From: Streptomyces lydicus
GTDB taxonomy: Bacteria; Actinomycetota; Actinomycetes; Streptomycetales; Streptomycetaceae
Reading direction: 5' to 3'
Length of the DNA: 64,000 nt
Assembly (NCBI RefSeq): GCF_001729485.1
Contig: NZ_CP017157.1
Coordinates: 6,758,001 to 6,822,000, forward strand
Shown one piece after another: positions 34,091 to 42,826 of this stretch. Position 1 is the stretch's first letter. Every line of letters starts with the position of its first letter. The notes under the pieces are model-generated. The model searched no databases. It was not told the origin of the DNA and was given only the letters and a program-made list of their open reading frames with translations. Both the position numbers and the translations under genes were made by a program.

Positions 34091-35146
34091 TCACCTCGTC
34101 CGATCGAGAGGCCGCATCAGCTCCGCCGTCAGGCGCCGTCGGGTCTCCTCCTCGTCCTGGTCGGTCCAGCCGGCCTTCTGGGTGAGGTGGATGGCGTTGA
34201 AGAGCTGGTCGACGGCGCGGACGTCGCCGGGCTCGCGGTCCAGGAAGCGGTCGATCACGGCTTCGTAGCGCTCGGCGGCCCCCTCGCCGAAGTGCGCCCG
34301 CACCATGGCGGCCAGCCGCTCCTTGTCGGGGGCCGGGATGTGGAGGTGGATGCAGCGGCGCAACAGGGGCGCCGGGAAGTCCCGTTCGCCGTTGCTGGTC
34401 AGGACGATGAAGGGGAAGGCGCGGCAGCGCACCCGGCCGTCGCGCACCGTCACCCGCGCCCCGTCGTCGCTGAGCACCTGCACCTCGGGGGCGGATCCGG
34501 CCAGTCGCTCCAGCTCCGGAATCCTGAACTCCCCTTCTTCCAGGACGTTGAGCAGGTCGTTGGGCAGGTCGATGTCGCTCTTGTCGAGCTCGTCGACGAG
34601 CAGGACGCGGGGCCGTGCGGCGGGCAGCAGGGCGGTGCCCAGCGGGCCGAGACGGATGTAGCGGCCGATGCCGCCGCCCGGCTCGTCCGTGGGGTCCTCG
34701 CCGTCCGCGGCGCCGCTGTCCGCCGCGGACGGTGCGGCGCGGGCGATCTGGAGGTCCTGGAGGCGGCCGATGGCGTCGTAGTCGTACAGGCCGTCGCGGA
34801 GCGTGCTGCGGCTGACGACCGGCCAGCCGAGCACCCGGCCGAGGCCGAGTTCGTAGGCGACCGAATGCGCCAGGGTGCTCTTGCCGCTGCCCGGGGCGCC
34901 GGTCACCAGCAGCGGACGGCGCAGATAGAGCGCGGCGTTGACCAGCTCGCGCTCGGTCTCGCCCGGACGGTGGTGGCTGGCCTCGCGGTGCTGCACGCCG
35001 AGGCGGCGCTCGGAGGCGGGGTCCAGGGCGGCGGGCGGCGCCACGAGCGGGCCGCCGTCGAAATCGCGCCAGGGGGGCGGCGGTGGAAGGTGCTCGATTC
35101 CGTCGTGCGGTGCGCCCGCGCCACGATAGATGAGCCAGTCGCTCAC
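34091..35146 (-). CDS. MoxR-type AAA+ ATPase
   Basis: A 351-residue AAA+ protein. Walker A is TGAPGSGKST and Walker B RVLLVDELDKSD. The sensor-1 segment FIVLTSNGERDFP and arginine finger RRC follow. MoxR ATPases remodel partner proteins together with a vWA protein, which here is the next gene with a 1-9 base junction. The GTG start at 35146 is preceded by GAGGAG at seven bases. An acidic insert (residues about 150-165, GEDPTDEPGG) lies between the Walker motifs. Confidence 0.88.
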   Translation of the reverse strand: MSDWLIYRGAGAPHDGIEHLPPPPPWRDFDGGPLVAPPAALDPASERRLGVQHREASHHRPGETERELVNAALYLRRPLLVTGAPGSGKSTLAHSVAYELGLGRVLGWPVVSRSTLRDGLYDYDAIGRLQDLQIARAAPSAADSGAADGEDPTDEPGGGIGRYIRLGPLGTALLPAARPRVLLVDELDKSDIDLPNDLLNVLEEGEFRIPELERLAGSAPEVQVLSDDGARVTVRDGRVRCRAFPFIVLTSNGERDFPAPLLRRCIHLHIPAPDKERLAAMVRAHFGEGAAERYEAVIDRFLDREPGDVRAVDQLFNAIHLTQKAGWTDQDEEETRRRLTAELMRPLDRTR

Positions 35147-35550
35147 GTCGGAACTCCTCGTCGCCGGCCCGGCATCGGTCAGGAACGGGGGCCGGGGAGA
35201 ACCGCCGGAGACGTCGGCACCCGCCCGGCCGTCCCCCGCGTCCGCCACCGACACACACGCAATCACGTCGTCACGTCATCACGAACAAGTCTTCCACGAC
35301 GCTATGACAGTACCCATCCATACGGAAGCGCACGGGGCGGTTTCCGGTCTCGCGCCGCAGCACCGCGGGGCGCCAAGTGCCGTGCACGGGGCGCGGTTTG
35401 GGCATGTGCCGGGCCGTGCGCCGGTCCGGCGCGGGACGAGCGGCCGGGCCGGGAGCGGGCGCCGGGCGCATGCGCGGGGCGCACGCGGCGCCCCGGCAGC
35501 CGCACCCGTACGCGGCGCCCCGGCGGCCCCGCCGGACGGCCGTCGCGCGC
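35147..35550. other. 404-bp gap inside the conflict module
   Basis: This gap separates the trypsin-VMAP gene from the MoxR gene, though all point the same way. It may hold a promoter for moxR-vWA. On the minus strand 35405-35271 encodes a possible 44-residue peptide ending DGYCHSVVEDLFVMT. No ribosome binding site is obvious for it, so it is not called as a gene. Confidence 0.35.
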
Positions 35551-37701
35551 TCATCCCGGCGACACCTGGGGGCGGTCCGGGAACAGCTGCGGAATCGGGT
35601 CCTCCGGATCGTCGTAGAGGAGCACCAGATCGCGGGCCCAGTGCGCGCCCTCCCCCGCGGCCTCCGCCGCCTTGGCGCGCAGCTGACGCACCAGCTCGGG
35701 CAGCCGGACCACACCGCCCGAGCCCTGGAGCAGCTCCCGGATCCCGCGGTGGAACTCCTCGCAGGAGGCGTCGCAGGCCCGCTCCTCCCCGTGGCCGCGG
35801 GCCGGCCACAGCGCGGCGGGGAAGCCGGTGTCCAGCGCGGCGCCGACCGTGTCGCGGCCGAACCCGTCGGCGACCGTGTGGCACAGCGCGGGCAGCGCGC
35901 CCTGGTCCGCCGTCTCCAGCAGCCGCCAGATCGCCTCGGTGCAGCCCCCGCCGGGGCGCGGGCCGGCGCCCGGGTCCGGCGGGAGGCGCAGCGCCCGCAG
36001 CCCGGGGGCGGCGGCCAGGCCCTGCCAGCGGCGCAGCCAGGCCGGATCGACCTGCCCGCGCCGCCCCTGGTCGCGCAGGACCACCGCGCGCCCGGGCCCC
36101 ACCGGCCGCCGCCGGGCGGTGCGCCGGGGCGAGGCGGCGACCTCCCACTGGCCGACGGCGGTGTGCCAGCGGCCTTCGGGGACGGCGACCTCCAGGCGTA
36201 CCCGGGCGCCCGGGCCCGCGTCACCGTCGGCCTGCAGCAGCCGTCCGCCGAGCCGTTGCAGCACCTGCTCCCGCGCCTGCTCGAAGGGCACCCCGCCGGC
36301 CGCTTCCTGAACGTCCACCCGCAGCCACTGGCCCCGGCCGTAGCCCTCGCTGACCGACCAGTTGTAGAGCTCGTGGCCGCCCTCGTCATAGAAGAGCGGC
36401 TCGAACTCGACGAGCACCGAGCGCGGCCGCCGGCGCACCGGCCCGATCCGGCGACGGTCCTGCGGCTGCAGCACCACCGCCTTGGCCTGGACGAACTCCG
36501 CGAGCCTGGCCGCGTCCTCGCGGACCGCGGCGGCCTGCTCGTCCGGCGCGTCCCGCACCGCGTCGGCGCAGCGCTGCGCCACGATCCGCAAGTAGTGCAC
36601 GAACGCGCGCAGTTCGGTGTACGGATCGCTGCCCTGGTAGAGCGCGCCGTGGCCGTCCCGCCAGGTCCGCAGCGCCCAGGCACCGGGCCCGTCGCCGCGC
36701 TCCAGTACTTCGCCGACCGCCGCCTCCACCACCAGCGGGTCGCGGGGTGCGGGCAGCCGGGCGAGCAGGTGCAGCGCCTGCAGCCGCTCCTGCACGCCCC
36801 ACAGCCGGCCGCGCCCCGCCATGATCGCGTGCTGGGCGTCGAACCAGGTGGGGCCGCCGGCCCGGCCGAGCTCCTGCCCGGCCCAGTGCCAGCGGTCGTG
36901 CAGGCCCGTCAGCGCGTGGTACGGGTCGGGGCCGAGGTCCTCCGCGCCGGACGCGCCCTCGACGAGGTGCTCGGGGCCCAGGCCGCGCAGCGCGGTGACG
37001 GGCACCGCGAGCCCGACGTGGTCCTGCTGGTGGCGGCCCTTGACGATGCCGACCACCTCGCCGCGGTCGCAGTCGAGCAGCGGCCCGCCGGAGGCGCCGG
37101 GGGCGACCCGGACGTCGCTGCCGAACTGCAGCCCGCGGGCGTCCCGGGCGCCGAACCGGACGGCGATGAACGGGTCGACCGGGGCGGCGGGCGGCGCGGA
37201 GCGGTCGGCGCCGCACCCGGCACCGGACTCGCGTATGTCGCGTTCGCCGGGCCGGGACCCGCCCGACCGTTCGTGTCCGCGGAAGATGTAGGCGTCCTCC
37301 AGGAGCGTCGCCGGCTGGTCGCTGAGCCAGGCGCAGGGGTGCGCGGGCGCGGGGTCGAGCAGCCGGACCAGGGCGAGGTCGGCGCGGGCGGCGGGCCCGG
37401 CCTGCGGGTCGGGCCGGCTCAGGTCGTACGCGAGCCGCGCGGGCGCCACACGGCCGCCGAACGCGACCCCGAACACCCCGTCCGGGCCGGTCGCGCGGCG
37501 CCGGCCGTCGCTGGCGGTGAGCACATGGGCGCAGGTCAGCACCCATCCCGGCGCGATCAGCACGCCGCTGCCCCACAGCGGGGCGTCGGGCACCGGGGGT
37601 GCGGCGCGCAGCGCGACGGTGGTGCGTCCGGCGAGGTCGAGGAGCTGGGCGTACCGGGCGCGGTCGCCCCGGCCGGCGGCCGGTCCTTCGGGGGTGGCCA
37701 T
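35551..37701 (-). CDS. Trypsin-like peptidase with VMAP-type C-terminal region
   Basis: A 716-residue protein. The N-terminal 230 residues are a trypsin-fold serine protease without signal peptide, with the triad at about His59 (TCAHVL), Asp108 (ADLALV) and Ser204 (GASGGPLLD). The remaining 480 residues form an alpha-helical middle and a C-terminal region of the VMAP (vWA-MoxR-associated protein) type. In the proposed ternary systems VMAP is the third partner of vWA and MoxR, and the protease is a candidate effector. The ATG overlaps the upstream stop as TGATG. Confidence 0.82.
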   Translation of the reverse strand: MATPEGPAAGRGDRARYAQLLDLAGRTTVALRAAPPVPDAPLWGSGVLIAPGWVLTCAHVLTASDGRRRATGPDGVFGVAFGGRVAPARLAYDLSRPDPQAGPAARADLALVRLLDPAPAHPCAWLSDQPATLLEDAYIFRGHERSGGSRPGERDIRESGAGCGADRSAPPAAPVDPFIAVRFGARDARGLQFGSDVRVAPGASGGPLLDCDRGEVVGIVKGRHQQDHVGLAVPVTALRGLGPEHLVEGASGAEDLGPDPYHALTGLHDRWHWAGQELGRAGGPTWFDAQHAIMAGRGRLWGVQERLQALHLLARLPAPRDPLVVEAAVGEVLERGDGPGAWALRTWRDGHGALYQGSDPYTELRAFVHYLRIVAQRCADAVRDAPDEQAAAVREDAARLAEFVQAKAVVLQPQDRRRIGPVRRRPRSVLVEFEPLFYDEGGHELYNWSVSEGYGRGQWLRVDVQEAAGGVPFEQAREQVLQRLGGRLLQADGDAGPGARVRLEVAVPEGRWHTAVGQWEVAASPRRTARRRPVGPGRAVVLRDQGRRGQVDPAWLRRWQGLAAAPGLRALRLPPDPGAGPRPGGGCTEAIWRLLETADQGALPALCHTVADGFGRDTVGAALDTGFPAALWPARGHGEERACDASCEEFHRGIRELLQGSGGVVRLPELVRQLRAKAAEAAGEGAHWARDLVLLYDDPEDPIPQLFPDRPQVSPG

Positions 37702-38117
37702 CAGCGGCCCGCGTCGTCCGGCTCCCGGATGCCGGGCGGTGGCACCCGGTGCTCCTCGGGTGCGGGCGCCCCGCCGTCCCGGCGCCAGGTGAGCGTGACC
37801 GACAGATTGGTCTTGGCCTCGCCGTCCGCGAGCAGGGCCACGGCCTTGCCGGGCTTGGCCGACAGCTCCACGCCGAAGGTCACGCTGGTCTCGTCCGGCG
37901 CGACCCGTGCGGCGGCCTGGCGGACGCTGCTCGCGACCCCGCCGATCACCTCGCGGAGTCCCTCGACCCGGGCGCCGAGCGCGTCCCAGGCGCCCACGTC
38001 CTCGAAGTCGTCCGTGCTCCCGTCGGTCCCGGCGAGGCCGGCGGCGTCGAGCCGGGAGACCCGGGCCCAGACCTCCGTACCGTCGGGCATTTCGATGCGC
38101 TGCGCGCGCTCGTGCAT
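37701..38117 (-). CDS. Trypco1 / CU044_2847-type adaptor
   Basis: A 138-residue protein of the trypsin-co-occurring family. It is a beta-rich start (IEMPDGTEVWARVSRL), a middle helix (LREVIGGVASSVRQAAARVAPDETSV) and a beta-rich end (VTFGVELSAKPGKAVALLADGEAKTNLSVTLTW). Such proteins nearly always accompany trypsin-like effectors and are thought to regulate or dock to them. The ATG at 38117 has AGGAGG five bases upstream and is chosen over GTG 38120. It is the first gene of the minus-strand series. Confidence 0.82.
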   Translation of the reverse strand: MHERAQRIEMPDGTEVWARVSRLDAAGLAGTDGSTDDFEDVGAWDALGARVEGLREVIGGVASSVRQAAARVAPDETSVTFGVELSAKPGKAVALLADGEAKTNLSVTLTWRRDGGAPAPEEHRVPPPGIREPDDAGR

Positions 38118-38278
38118 CACGGCCTCCTGCTCCCCCTGAACGGCAATTCGGCCATTCCCCCATTGCCGCAGGGCCGTTGACAGGTGATCAGGCTAGCCCG
38201 CGGCCGCCGGTGGCGCGAGAGGTCCGCGGGCCTGCCTATCCTGGCCGGGAATGTCCCATGACCCCTGGTGGAGAGCGC

Positions 38279-38458
38279 GTGTATTTCACTGACCGTGGCA
38301 TCGAGGAGCTGGAGAACCGGCGCGGCGAGGAGGAGGTCACCCTCGGCTGGGTGGCCGAACAGCTGCGGACGTTCGTCGATCTGAACCCGGACTTCGAGGT
38401 GCCGGTGGAGCGGCTGGCGACCTGGCTGGCGCGGCTGGACGACGACGAGGACGAGTAA
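38279..38458 (+). CDS. DUF6104-like small protein
   Basis: A 59-residue acidic protein (YFTDRGIEELENRRGEEEVTL, then WLARLDDDEDE at the C-terminus). It resembles the Streptomyces DUF6104 family, of unknown function. A GTG at 38279 with GGAG five bases upstream gives this form; ATG 38258 would add seven residues. It is monocistronic, divergent from the Trypco1 gene. Confidence 0.75.
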   Translation: MYFTDRGIEELENRRGEEEVTLGWVAEQLRTFVDLNPDFEVPVERLATWLARLDDDEDE

Positions 38459-38580
38459 CCGGGCACCGGCCGCAGCAGCCCTCCGGGCGACCGAACACCC
38501 TGGTCAGCGGCCCTTTCGTGGGGCGTACCCCTAGGGGGTGTCGACCCACGGGACCGGGGTCGGCTCCGGGTCGGGGCCGC

Positions 38581-38634
38581 TTGACTTCCGCAATCCGCGA
38601 TATATCGTGTTCATTGAGAACGCGATATGTTGCG
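38581..38634 (+). promoter_or_regulatory. Promoter and PadR-type operator before the DUF4097-padR operon
   Basis: TTGACT (38581-38586) and TATCGT (38603-38608) with a 16-base spacer make a plausible promoter. The perfect palindrome CGATATATCG (38598-38607) overlaps the -10, and CGCGATAT recurs 25 bp downstream at 38621. Such AT-palindromes suit PadR binding, and a padR gene is second in the operon, so autoregulation is likely. Confidence 0.6.
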
Positions 38635-38662
38635 TTGCACGGCTATCCAGGGGAGGCCAGGA

Positions 38663-39583
38663 ATGTCAGCCCGGACCGAGTGGTCGCAGAATCCCGTGCA
38701 GGTGACCGAGCCACGCACACTGGAGATCACCGAGCCCGTCGACGCGCTCAACGTGCGCGTGTACGGCGGCACGGTCAATGTCGTCGGCACCTCGGACCGC
38801 GGCCCGGCCCGCCTGGAGATCAGCGAGCTGCACGGGCCGCCGTTGACCGTCTCGTGCGACGGCGGCGTCCTGACGGTCGCGTACGAGGACCTGCCCTGGC
38901 GGGGCTTCCTGAAGTTCCTCGACCGCCGGGGCTGGAACCGCAGCGCGGTGGTCTCGGTGACGGTGCCGGCCGGCACCCGCGTGGAGGTCGGCGTGGTCGG
39001 CGCCACCGCGGTGGTCTCCGGCATCTCCGGTGACACCGACGTCCGCGGCGTCACCGGCGACAGCACACTGGTCGGACTGACCGGCGCGGTGCGCGCCGAG
39101 ACGGTGTCGGGCAACGTCGAGGCCCAGGCACTCACCGGCGACCTGCGCTTCACCTCCGTCTCCGGCGACCTGACGGTCATCGACGGCGCGGGCGGCGGGG
39201 TGCACGCCGACTCCGTCAGCGGCGACATGGTCCTCGACCTGGACCTCACCCACGCCGCCGACATCAACCTGACCTCGGTCTCCGGGGAGATCGCCATCCG
39301 GTTGCCCGACCCGGCGAACGCCCGGGTGGAGGCCGACACCACGACCGGCACGATCGCCAACGCCTTCGACGCGCTGCGGGTCAGCGGCCAGTGGGGCGCC
39401 AAGAAGATCACCGGCTCGCTGGGCGCGGGCAGCGGCACCCTCAAGGCCACCACCGTCTCCGGCGGCCTGGCCCTGCTGCGCCGCCCCGCCCGCGAGGACG
39501 GCCGCAGCGGGCCGGACGGCCCCGGCGCCGGCCCGCACGAGGACTCCCCCACCGCCCCGCCCGCCGGGAAGAAGGTGCTCTGA
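38663..39583 (+). CDS. DUF4097-family beta-helix protein
   Basis: A 306-residue protein of the DUF4097 (adhesin-like) family. Repeated 18-20 residue units of the type VSGDxxVxGVTGD, seen from about residue 115 to 270, form a right-handed parallel beta-helix. There is no signal peptide, so it probably acts inside the cell or exits by another route. The ATG has GGGGAGG upstream. It is followed after two bases by padR; DUF4097 and PadR genes are a common pair, so the regulator probably responds to what this protein does. Confidence 0.82.
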   Translation: MSARTEWSQNPVQVTEPRTLEITEPVDALNVRVYGGTVNVVGTSDRGPARLEISELHGPPLTVSCDGGVLTVAYEDLPWRGFLKFLDRRGWNRSAVVSVTVPAGTRVEVGVVGATAVVSGISGDTDVRGVTGDSTLVGLTGAVRAETVSGNVEAQALTGDLRFTSVSGDLTVIDGAGGGVHADSVSGDMVLDLDLTHAADINLTSVSGEIAIRLPDPANARVEADTTTGTIANAFDALRVSGQWGAKKITGSLGAGSGTLKATTVSGGLALLRRPAREDGRSGPDGPGAGPHEDSPTAPPAGKKVL

Positions 39584-39585
39584 GC

Positions 39586-40737
39586 ATGCCCCCCGTCTTC
39601 GCCCACGGCCGTCTGCGCCTGTATCTCCTCAAGCTGCTCGACGAGGCCCCGCGGCACGGCTACGAAATCATCCGGCTCCTGGAGGAGCGCTTCCAGGGCC
39701 TGTACGCCCCCTCCGCCGGCACGGTCTACCCGCGGCTGGCCAAGCTGGAGGCCGAGGGGCTGGTCACCCACGCGACCGAGGGCGGCCGCAAGGTCTACTC
39801 GATCACCGACGCCGGCCGGGCCGAACTCGCCGACCGCGGCGGTGAGCTGGCCGAACTGGAACTGGAGATCAGGGAATCGGTCGCCTCGCTCGCCTCCGAC
39901 ATCCGCGCCGACGTCAGCGGCTCCGCCCGCGACCTGCGCCGGGAGATCCGGGAGGCCGCCAAGCAGGCCCGCGAGGGCAAGCGGGGCTCCGCCGGGGCCG
40001 CGCGCGCGGGCACGGAGAAGCAGGCGGCCGGGGACGCGGGCGGCGGTCGGCCGTTCCCGGAAGCCGCGGACTACCTCGATGCCGCCTTCGGCGACAAGGA
40101 CGCCTGGCGGCAGGCGAAGGAGGAGTTCCGGCGCGCCAAGGACGAGTGGAAGGAACAGGCGCGGCGGGCCAAGGAGGAGAGCAAGCGGGCCCGGCAGGAC
40201 GCCCAGCGGGCCCGTAAGCAGGCCAGGGACGCCCAGGTGTCCGCGCGCGAGGAGGTCCAGCGGGTCATCCACCGCGTCCAGGAACAGGCCCAGGGGGCGG
40301 TGCGGACCGGCGACTGGTCGGGCGCGGTGCGCGAGGCGCTGGCGGAGGTGTCCCGCGAGGTCGGCAGGTTCACCGGCGACCGTCCCGGCGAGGGCCGGGC
40401 CGCGGAGGGCGCCGAGGGCGGCAACGGGACGGCCCGGGTGACCGTCGAGCGCGTCGCCCCGGCGGCGGAGACGCCCGGGGCGGGCCCGTCGGCCGCCGCG
40501 CCGCCCGCCCCGGCATGGGCCGGCGAACCGGGCAGCGGCGACCCGGCCCGCGACTTCGACCGGCTGCTGGACCGCTTCCGCGACGACCTGCGGGACGCGG
40601 CCCGCGACCACGGTGTCACCGCCGAGCAGCTCAAGGAGTCCCGCCGCCGGCTGTCCACGGCCGCCGCCCACATCGGCGCGCTGCTGCGCGAGCCGGAGCG
40701 GTACGCCTCGTCCGCGGAGGCCGACGCCGACGGGTAG
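39586..40737 (+). CDS. PadR-family regulator with long coiled-coil tail
   Basis: A 383-residue regulator. The PadR winged helix covers residues 1-85 (LRLYLLKLLDEAPRHGYEII, the wing EGGRKVYSIT). The rest is unusual: an Arg/Lys/Glu/Ala-rich coiled coil of about 150 residues (RRAKDEWKEQARRAKEES and similar), a Pro/Ala linker and a helical C-terminus (RLLDRFRDDLRDAARDHGV). Most PadR proteins are under 200 residues. The coiled coil may give higher-order assembly. The ATG follows the DUF4097 stop by two bases. Confidence 0.88.
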   Translation: MPPVFAHGRLRLYLLKLLDEAPRHGYEIIRLLEERFQGLYAPSAGTVYPRLAKLEAEGLVTHATEGGRKVYSITDAGRAELADRGGELAELELEIRESVASLASDIRADVSGSARDLRREIREAAKQAREGKRGSAGAARAGTEKQAAGDAGGGRPFPEAADYLDAAFGDKDAWRQAKEEFRRAKDEWKEQARRAKEESKRARQDAQRARKQARDAQVSAREEVQRVIHRVQEQAQGAVRTGDWSGAVREALAEVSREVGRFTGDRPGEGRAAEGAEGGNGTARVTVERVAPAAETPGAGPSAAAPPAPAWAGEPGSGDPARDFDRLLDRFRDDLRDAARDHGVTAEQLKESRRRLSTAAAHIGALLREPERYASSAEADADG

Positions 40738-40761
40738 CGCGGACCGGCCCCGGTGACCGGC

Positions 40762-40798
40762 GGCCGGGGCGGTCACCCGCGGGTGATCCGCCCCGGCC
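40762..40798. terminator. Terminator between padR and serine hydrolase
   Basis: A 17-bp stem with one bulged base and a two-base apex (GGCCGGGGCGG...TCACCC and complement) lies between converging stops at 40737 and 40804. Confidence 0.7.
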
Positions 40799-40803
40799 CG
40801 GCC

Positions 40804-41946
40804 TCAGGACGCCACGCACTCCCGCAGCGCCCCGATGAGCCGCTCCACGCGCCGGTCACCGCCGCCGCCCATCAGGTTCGCGGTGTAGGCGAAGCCCACG
40901 CCGAACGCGTCGTCGCCGAAGGCGAACTGGCCCCCGGCCCCGCTGCTGGCGAAGGAGCGCGGGCCCAGCAGCCGGCGGAACGGCGAGTCGAGGAGGAAGC
41001 CGGTGCCGTGGCGCGCGCCGAAGTCCGGCAGCCCCGACCAGGACGCACCGCCCGAGCGCGGCCGCACCGCGTCGCCGATGGTGTCCGCCGAGAGCAGCCG
41101 CGGTGCGCCGGCCACGCCGGTGGCGGCCGCCGCGTACAGCGTGGCCAGCCCGCGCGCCGACGAGACCGCGCCGGCGCCGGGGATCTCGGCGGTCAGCAGG
41201 GCGGGCCCGTTGTAGCCGTGCGGATCGTCGAGGCCGGGGAAGGGCAGCACGCCGTTCATCGTCAGCGCCCGCATGGGCAGCGCGTCGGCGTCCGGCAGCG
41301 CCGGCCGACCCGCGGCCTCGGCGAGCCGGGCCATGCCGTCCACCTCCTCGGGCGGCAGCCCGATCCAGGTACGCAGCCCCAGGTCGTCGGCGACGGCCTT
41401 GCGGAACCAGGCCCCGGGGGTGAGGCCGGTGAGGCGCCGGATGACCTCGCCGACGACGAAGCCGAAGGCGTGCGCGTGGTACTCGTACGCGGTGCCCGGC
41501 TCCCACAGCGGGCGCTGCTCCTCCAGGGCGTGGATCACCGGCGTCCAGGCGGTGATCTCCTCGAAGGTCAGGTGCTGCTCGGCGAGCGGGATGCCGGCGG
41601 TGTGGTCGAGCACCATCCGGGTGGTGATCCGCTCCTTGCCGTGCCGCGCGAACTCCGGCCAGTACGCGGCCACCGGCGCGTCGAGGTCCAACTGCCCCTG
41701 CTGGGCGAGCAGATGGGCGCAGACGCTCACGACGGCCTTGGCGCAGGACATCACCGGAAGGACGGTGTCCTCCTGCCACGCCCGCCCGGTGCGGCCGTCG
41801 GCGACGCCGCCCCACAGGTCCACGACCTTGCGGCCGCCCACGAACACGGTGACGGCGGCGCCGAGTTCGGCCCCGTCGGTGAAGTTGCGGGCGAACGCGT
41901 CCGCTACGGGCCCGAAGCCCTCGTCGGCCCCTCCGTGGTGTGACAC
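40804..41946 (-). CDS. Beta-lactamase-fold serine hydrolase
   Basis: A 380-residue class C beta-lactamase-like hydrolase/esterase. The nucleophile is in the SxxK motif SCAK near residue 76, the tyrosine motif is YEYHAH near 164, and the third motif is HGTG rather than KTG. This set is typical of EstB-type esterases and other non-lactamase members. There is no signal peptide. The GTG start at 41946 is used; the upstream ribosome binding site is weak. Antibiotic resistance should not be inferred. Confidence 0.85.
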   Translation of the reverse strand: MSHHGGADEGFGPVADAFARNFTDGAELGAAVTVFVGGRKVVDLWGGVADGRTGRAWQEDTVLPVMSCAKAVVSVCAHLLAQQGQLDLDAPVAAYWPEFARHGKERITTRMVLDHTAGIPLAEQHLTFEEITAWTPVIHALEEQRPLWEPGTAYEYHAHAFGFVVGEVIRRLTGLTPGAWFRKAVADDLGLRTWIGLPPEEVDGMARLAEAAGRPALPDADALPMRALTMNGVLPFPGLDDPHGYNGPALLTAEIPGAGAVSSARGLATLYAAAATGVAGAPRLLSADTIGDAVRPRSGGASWSGLPDFGARHGTGFLLDSPFRRLLGPRSFASSGAGGQFAFGDDAFGVGFAYTANLMGGGGDRRVERLIGALRECVAS

Positions 41947-42050
41947 CTGGTGCTCTCTTCCTCGCGTGCGGCCGGCGGCCCCCCGTGGGTCGCCGGCCGC
42001 GCCACGATAGGCGACCGGTCCGCGCCCGCTCGACCGAATATCCGCCCCGG

Positions 42051-42614
42051 TCAGCTCGCGCGCCGCCGCCCGCCGCCCTCCAGGACCCGCAGCACCTCGG
42101 CGTACGTCACCCCGTGGTCGGCGAGCACCGCGGCGGCCGGCCCCGGCCGCGCCGTGAGGGCCAGCAGCAGATGCTCGTCGCCGAGGTGCCGCTCGCCGCG
42201 GCCGACCGCGATCCGCAGCGCGCGCTCCAGCACCGCCTTCGCCTCCGCGGTGAACGGCCGGCGCGCCCGCCCGCGGCGCCCGGCGGGGCGAGCGGCGGCC
42301 AACGCGCCCGCCCCGTGCGCCCGTTCCACCCTGGTCACGATCTCGTCGACGTCGATGCCGAGCCCGGCCAGCGCCGCCGCGTCCTGCGCGGTGATCCCGC
42401 CGCGCCGGCGCACCTCCGCCAGGGCCCGGGCCACCGACGCGCGCCGCTCCCGGACACCGAGCGCGCCGAGCGCCGTCGCGGCCGGCGACTCCGCGCGGTC
42501 CAGCAACGCCAGCAGCAGCTCCGGTTCGCCGACCGTGCCGCTGCCCGTGCGTTCCGCCTGTTGGGCCGCCCCGCGCACCACCGCGCGCGCGTCCGCCGTG
42601 AACTTCTCGAACAT
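42051..42614 (-). CDS. Clp N-terminal-domain protein
   Basis: A 187-residue protein made of two Clp repeat (ClpC/ClpA N-terminal) motifs: MFEKFTADARAVVRGA...LLLALLD and the second FTAEAKAVLERALRIA...HLLLALT. It has no ATPase domain. Free-standing Clp-N proteins may bind substrates or adaptors of ClpC. It is coupled to the upstream HTH gene by a one-base TGATG overlap and must share its promoter. Confidence 0.85.
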   Translation of the reverse strand: MFEKFTADARAVVRGAAQQAERTGSGTVGEPELLLALLDRAESPAATALGALGVRERRASVARALAEVRRRGGITAQDAAALAGLGIDVDEIVTRVERAHGAGALAAARPAGRRGRARRPFTAEAKAVLERALRIAVGRGERHLGDEHLLLALTARPGPAAAVLADHGVTYAEVLRVLEGGGRRRAS

Positions 42615-42823
42615 CAGCGCCTCCCGTGCTTCTTGTGCACTGCCTGCCTGCTGACCCCGAGCTCCGCCGCGATCTCCTGCCACGACCAGCCCTTGGCTCG
42701 CGCACTGCGCACCTGTACGGCTTCGAGCTGCTCCAGCAGCCGCCGGAGCGCGGCCACCGCCCGCAGTCCGACCCTGGGGTCCTGATCACCCGCCCGCTCG
42801 GCGAGATCCGTCGCTTCGGTCAT
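42614..42823 (-). CDS. Small HTH regulator
   Basis: A 69-residue protein whose C-terminal half is a helix-turn-helix (AKGWSWQEIAAELGVSRQAVHKKHGRR). It is the first gene of a two-gene operon with the Clp-N protein. The promoter and two 16-bp palindromes overlap its start, and the -10 lies six bases before the ATG. The message is probably leaderless and the product probably represses itself. Confidence 0.82.
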   Translation of the reverse strand: MTEATDLAERAGDQDPRVGLRAVAALRRLLEQLEAVQVRSARAKGWSWQEIAAELGVSRQAVHKKHGRR

Positions 42824-42826
42824 TCC

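Noticed and set aside
30501..34268. 1255-residue plus-strand open frame opposite the vWA gene
   Set aside because: It is antisense to a gene with vWA and TPR-like sequence, is Gly/Arg/Ala-rich without domains, and reflects high third-position GC.
35302..35505. 67-residue minus-strand frame in the gap before moxR
   Set aside because: It is Arg/Pro/Ala-rich with no ribosome binding site and looks like random GC-rich sequence.
40804..41946. True beta-lactamase
   Set aside because: SxxK is present but the third motif is HGTG and there is no signal peptide, so an esterase-type hydrolase is more likely.
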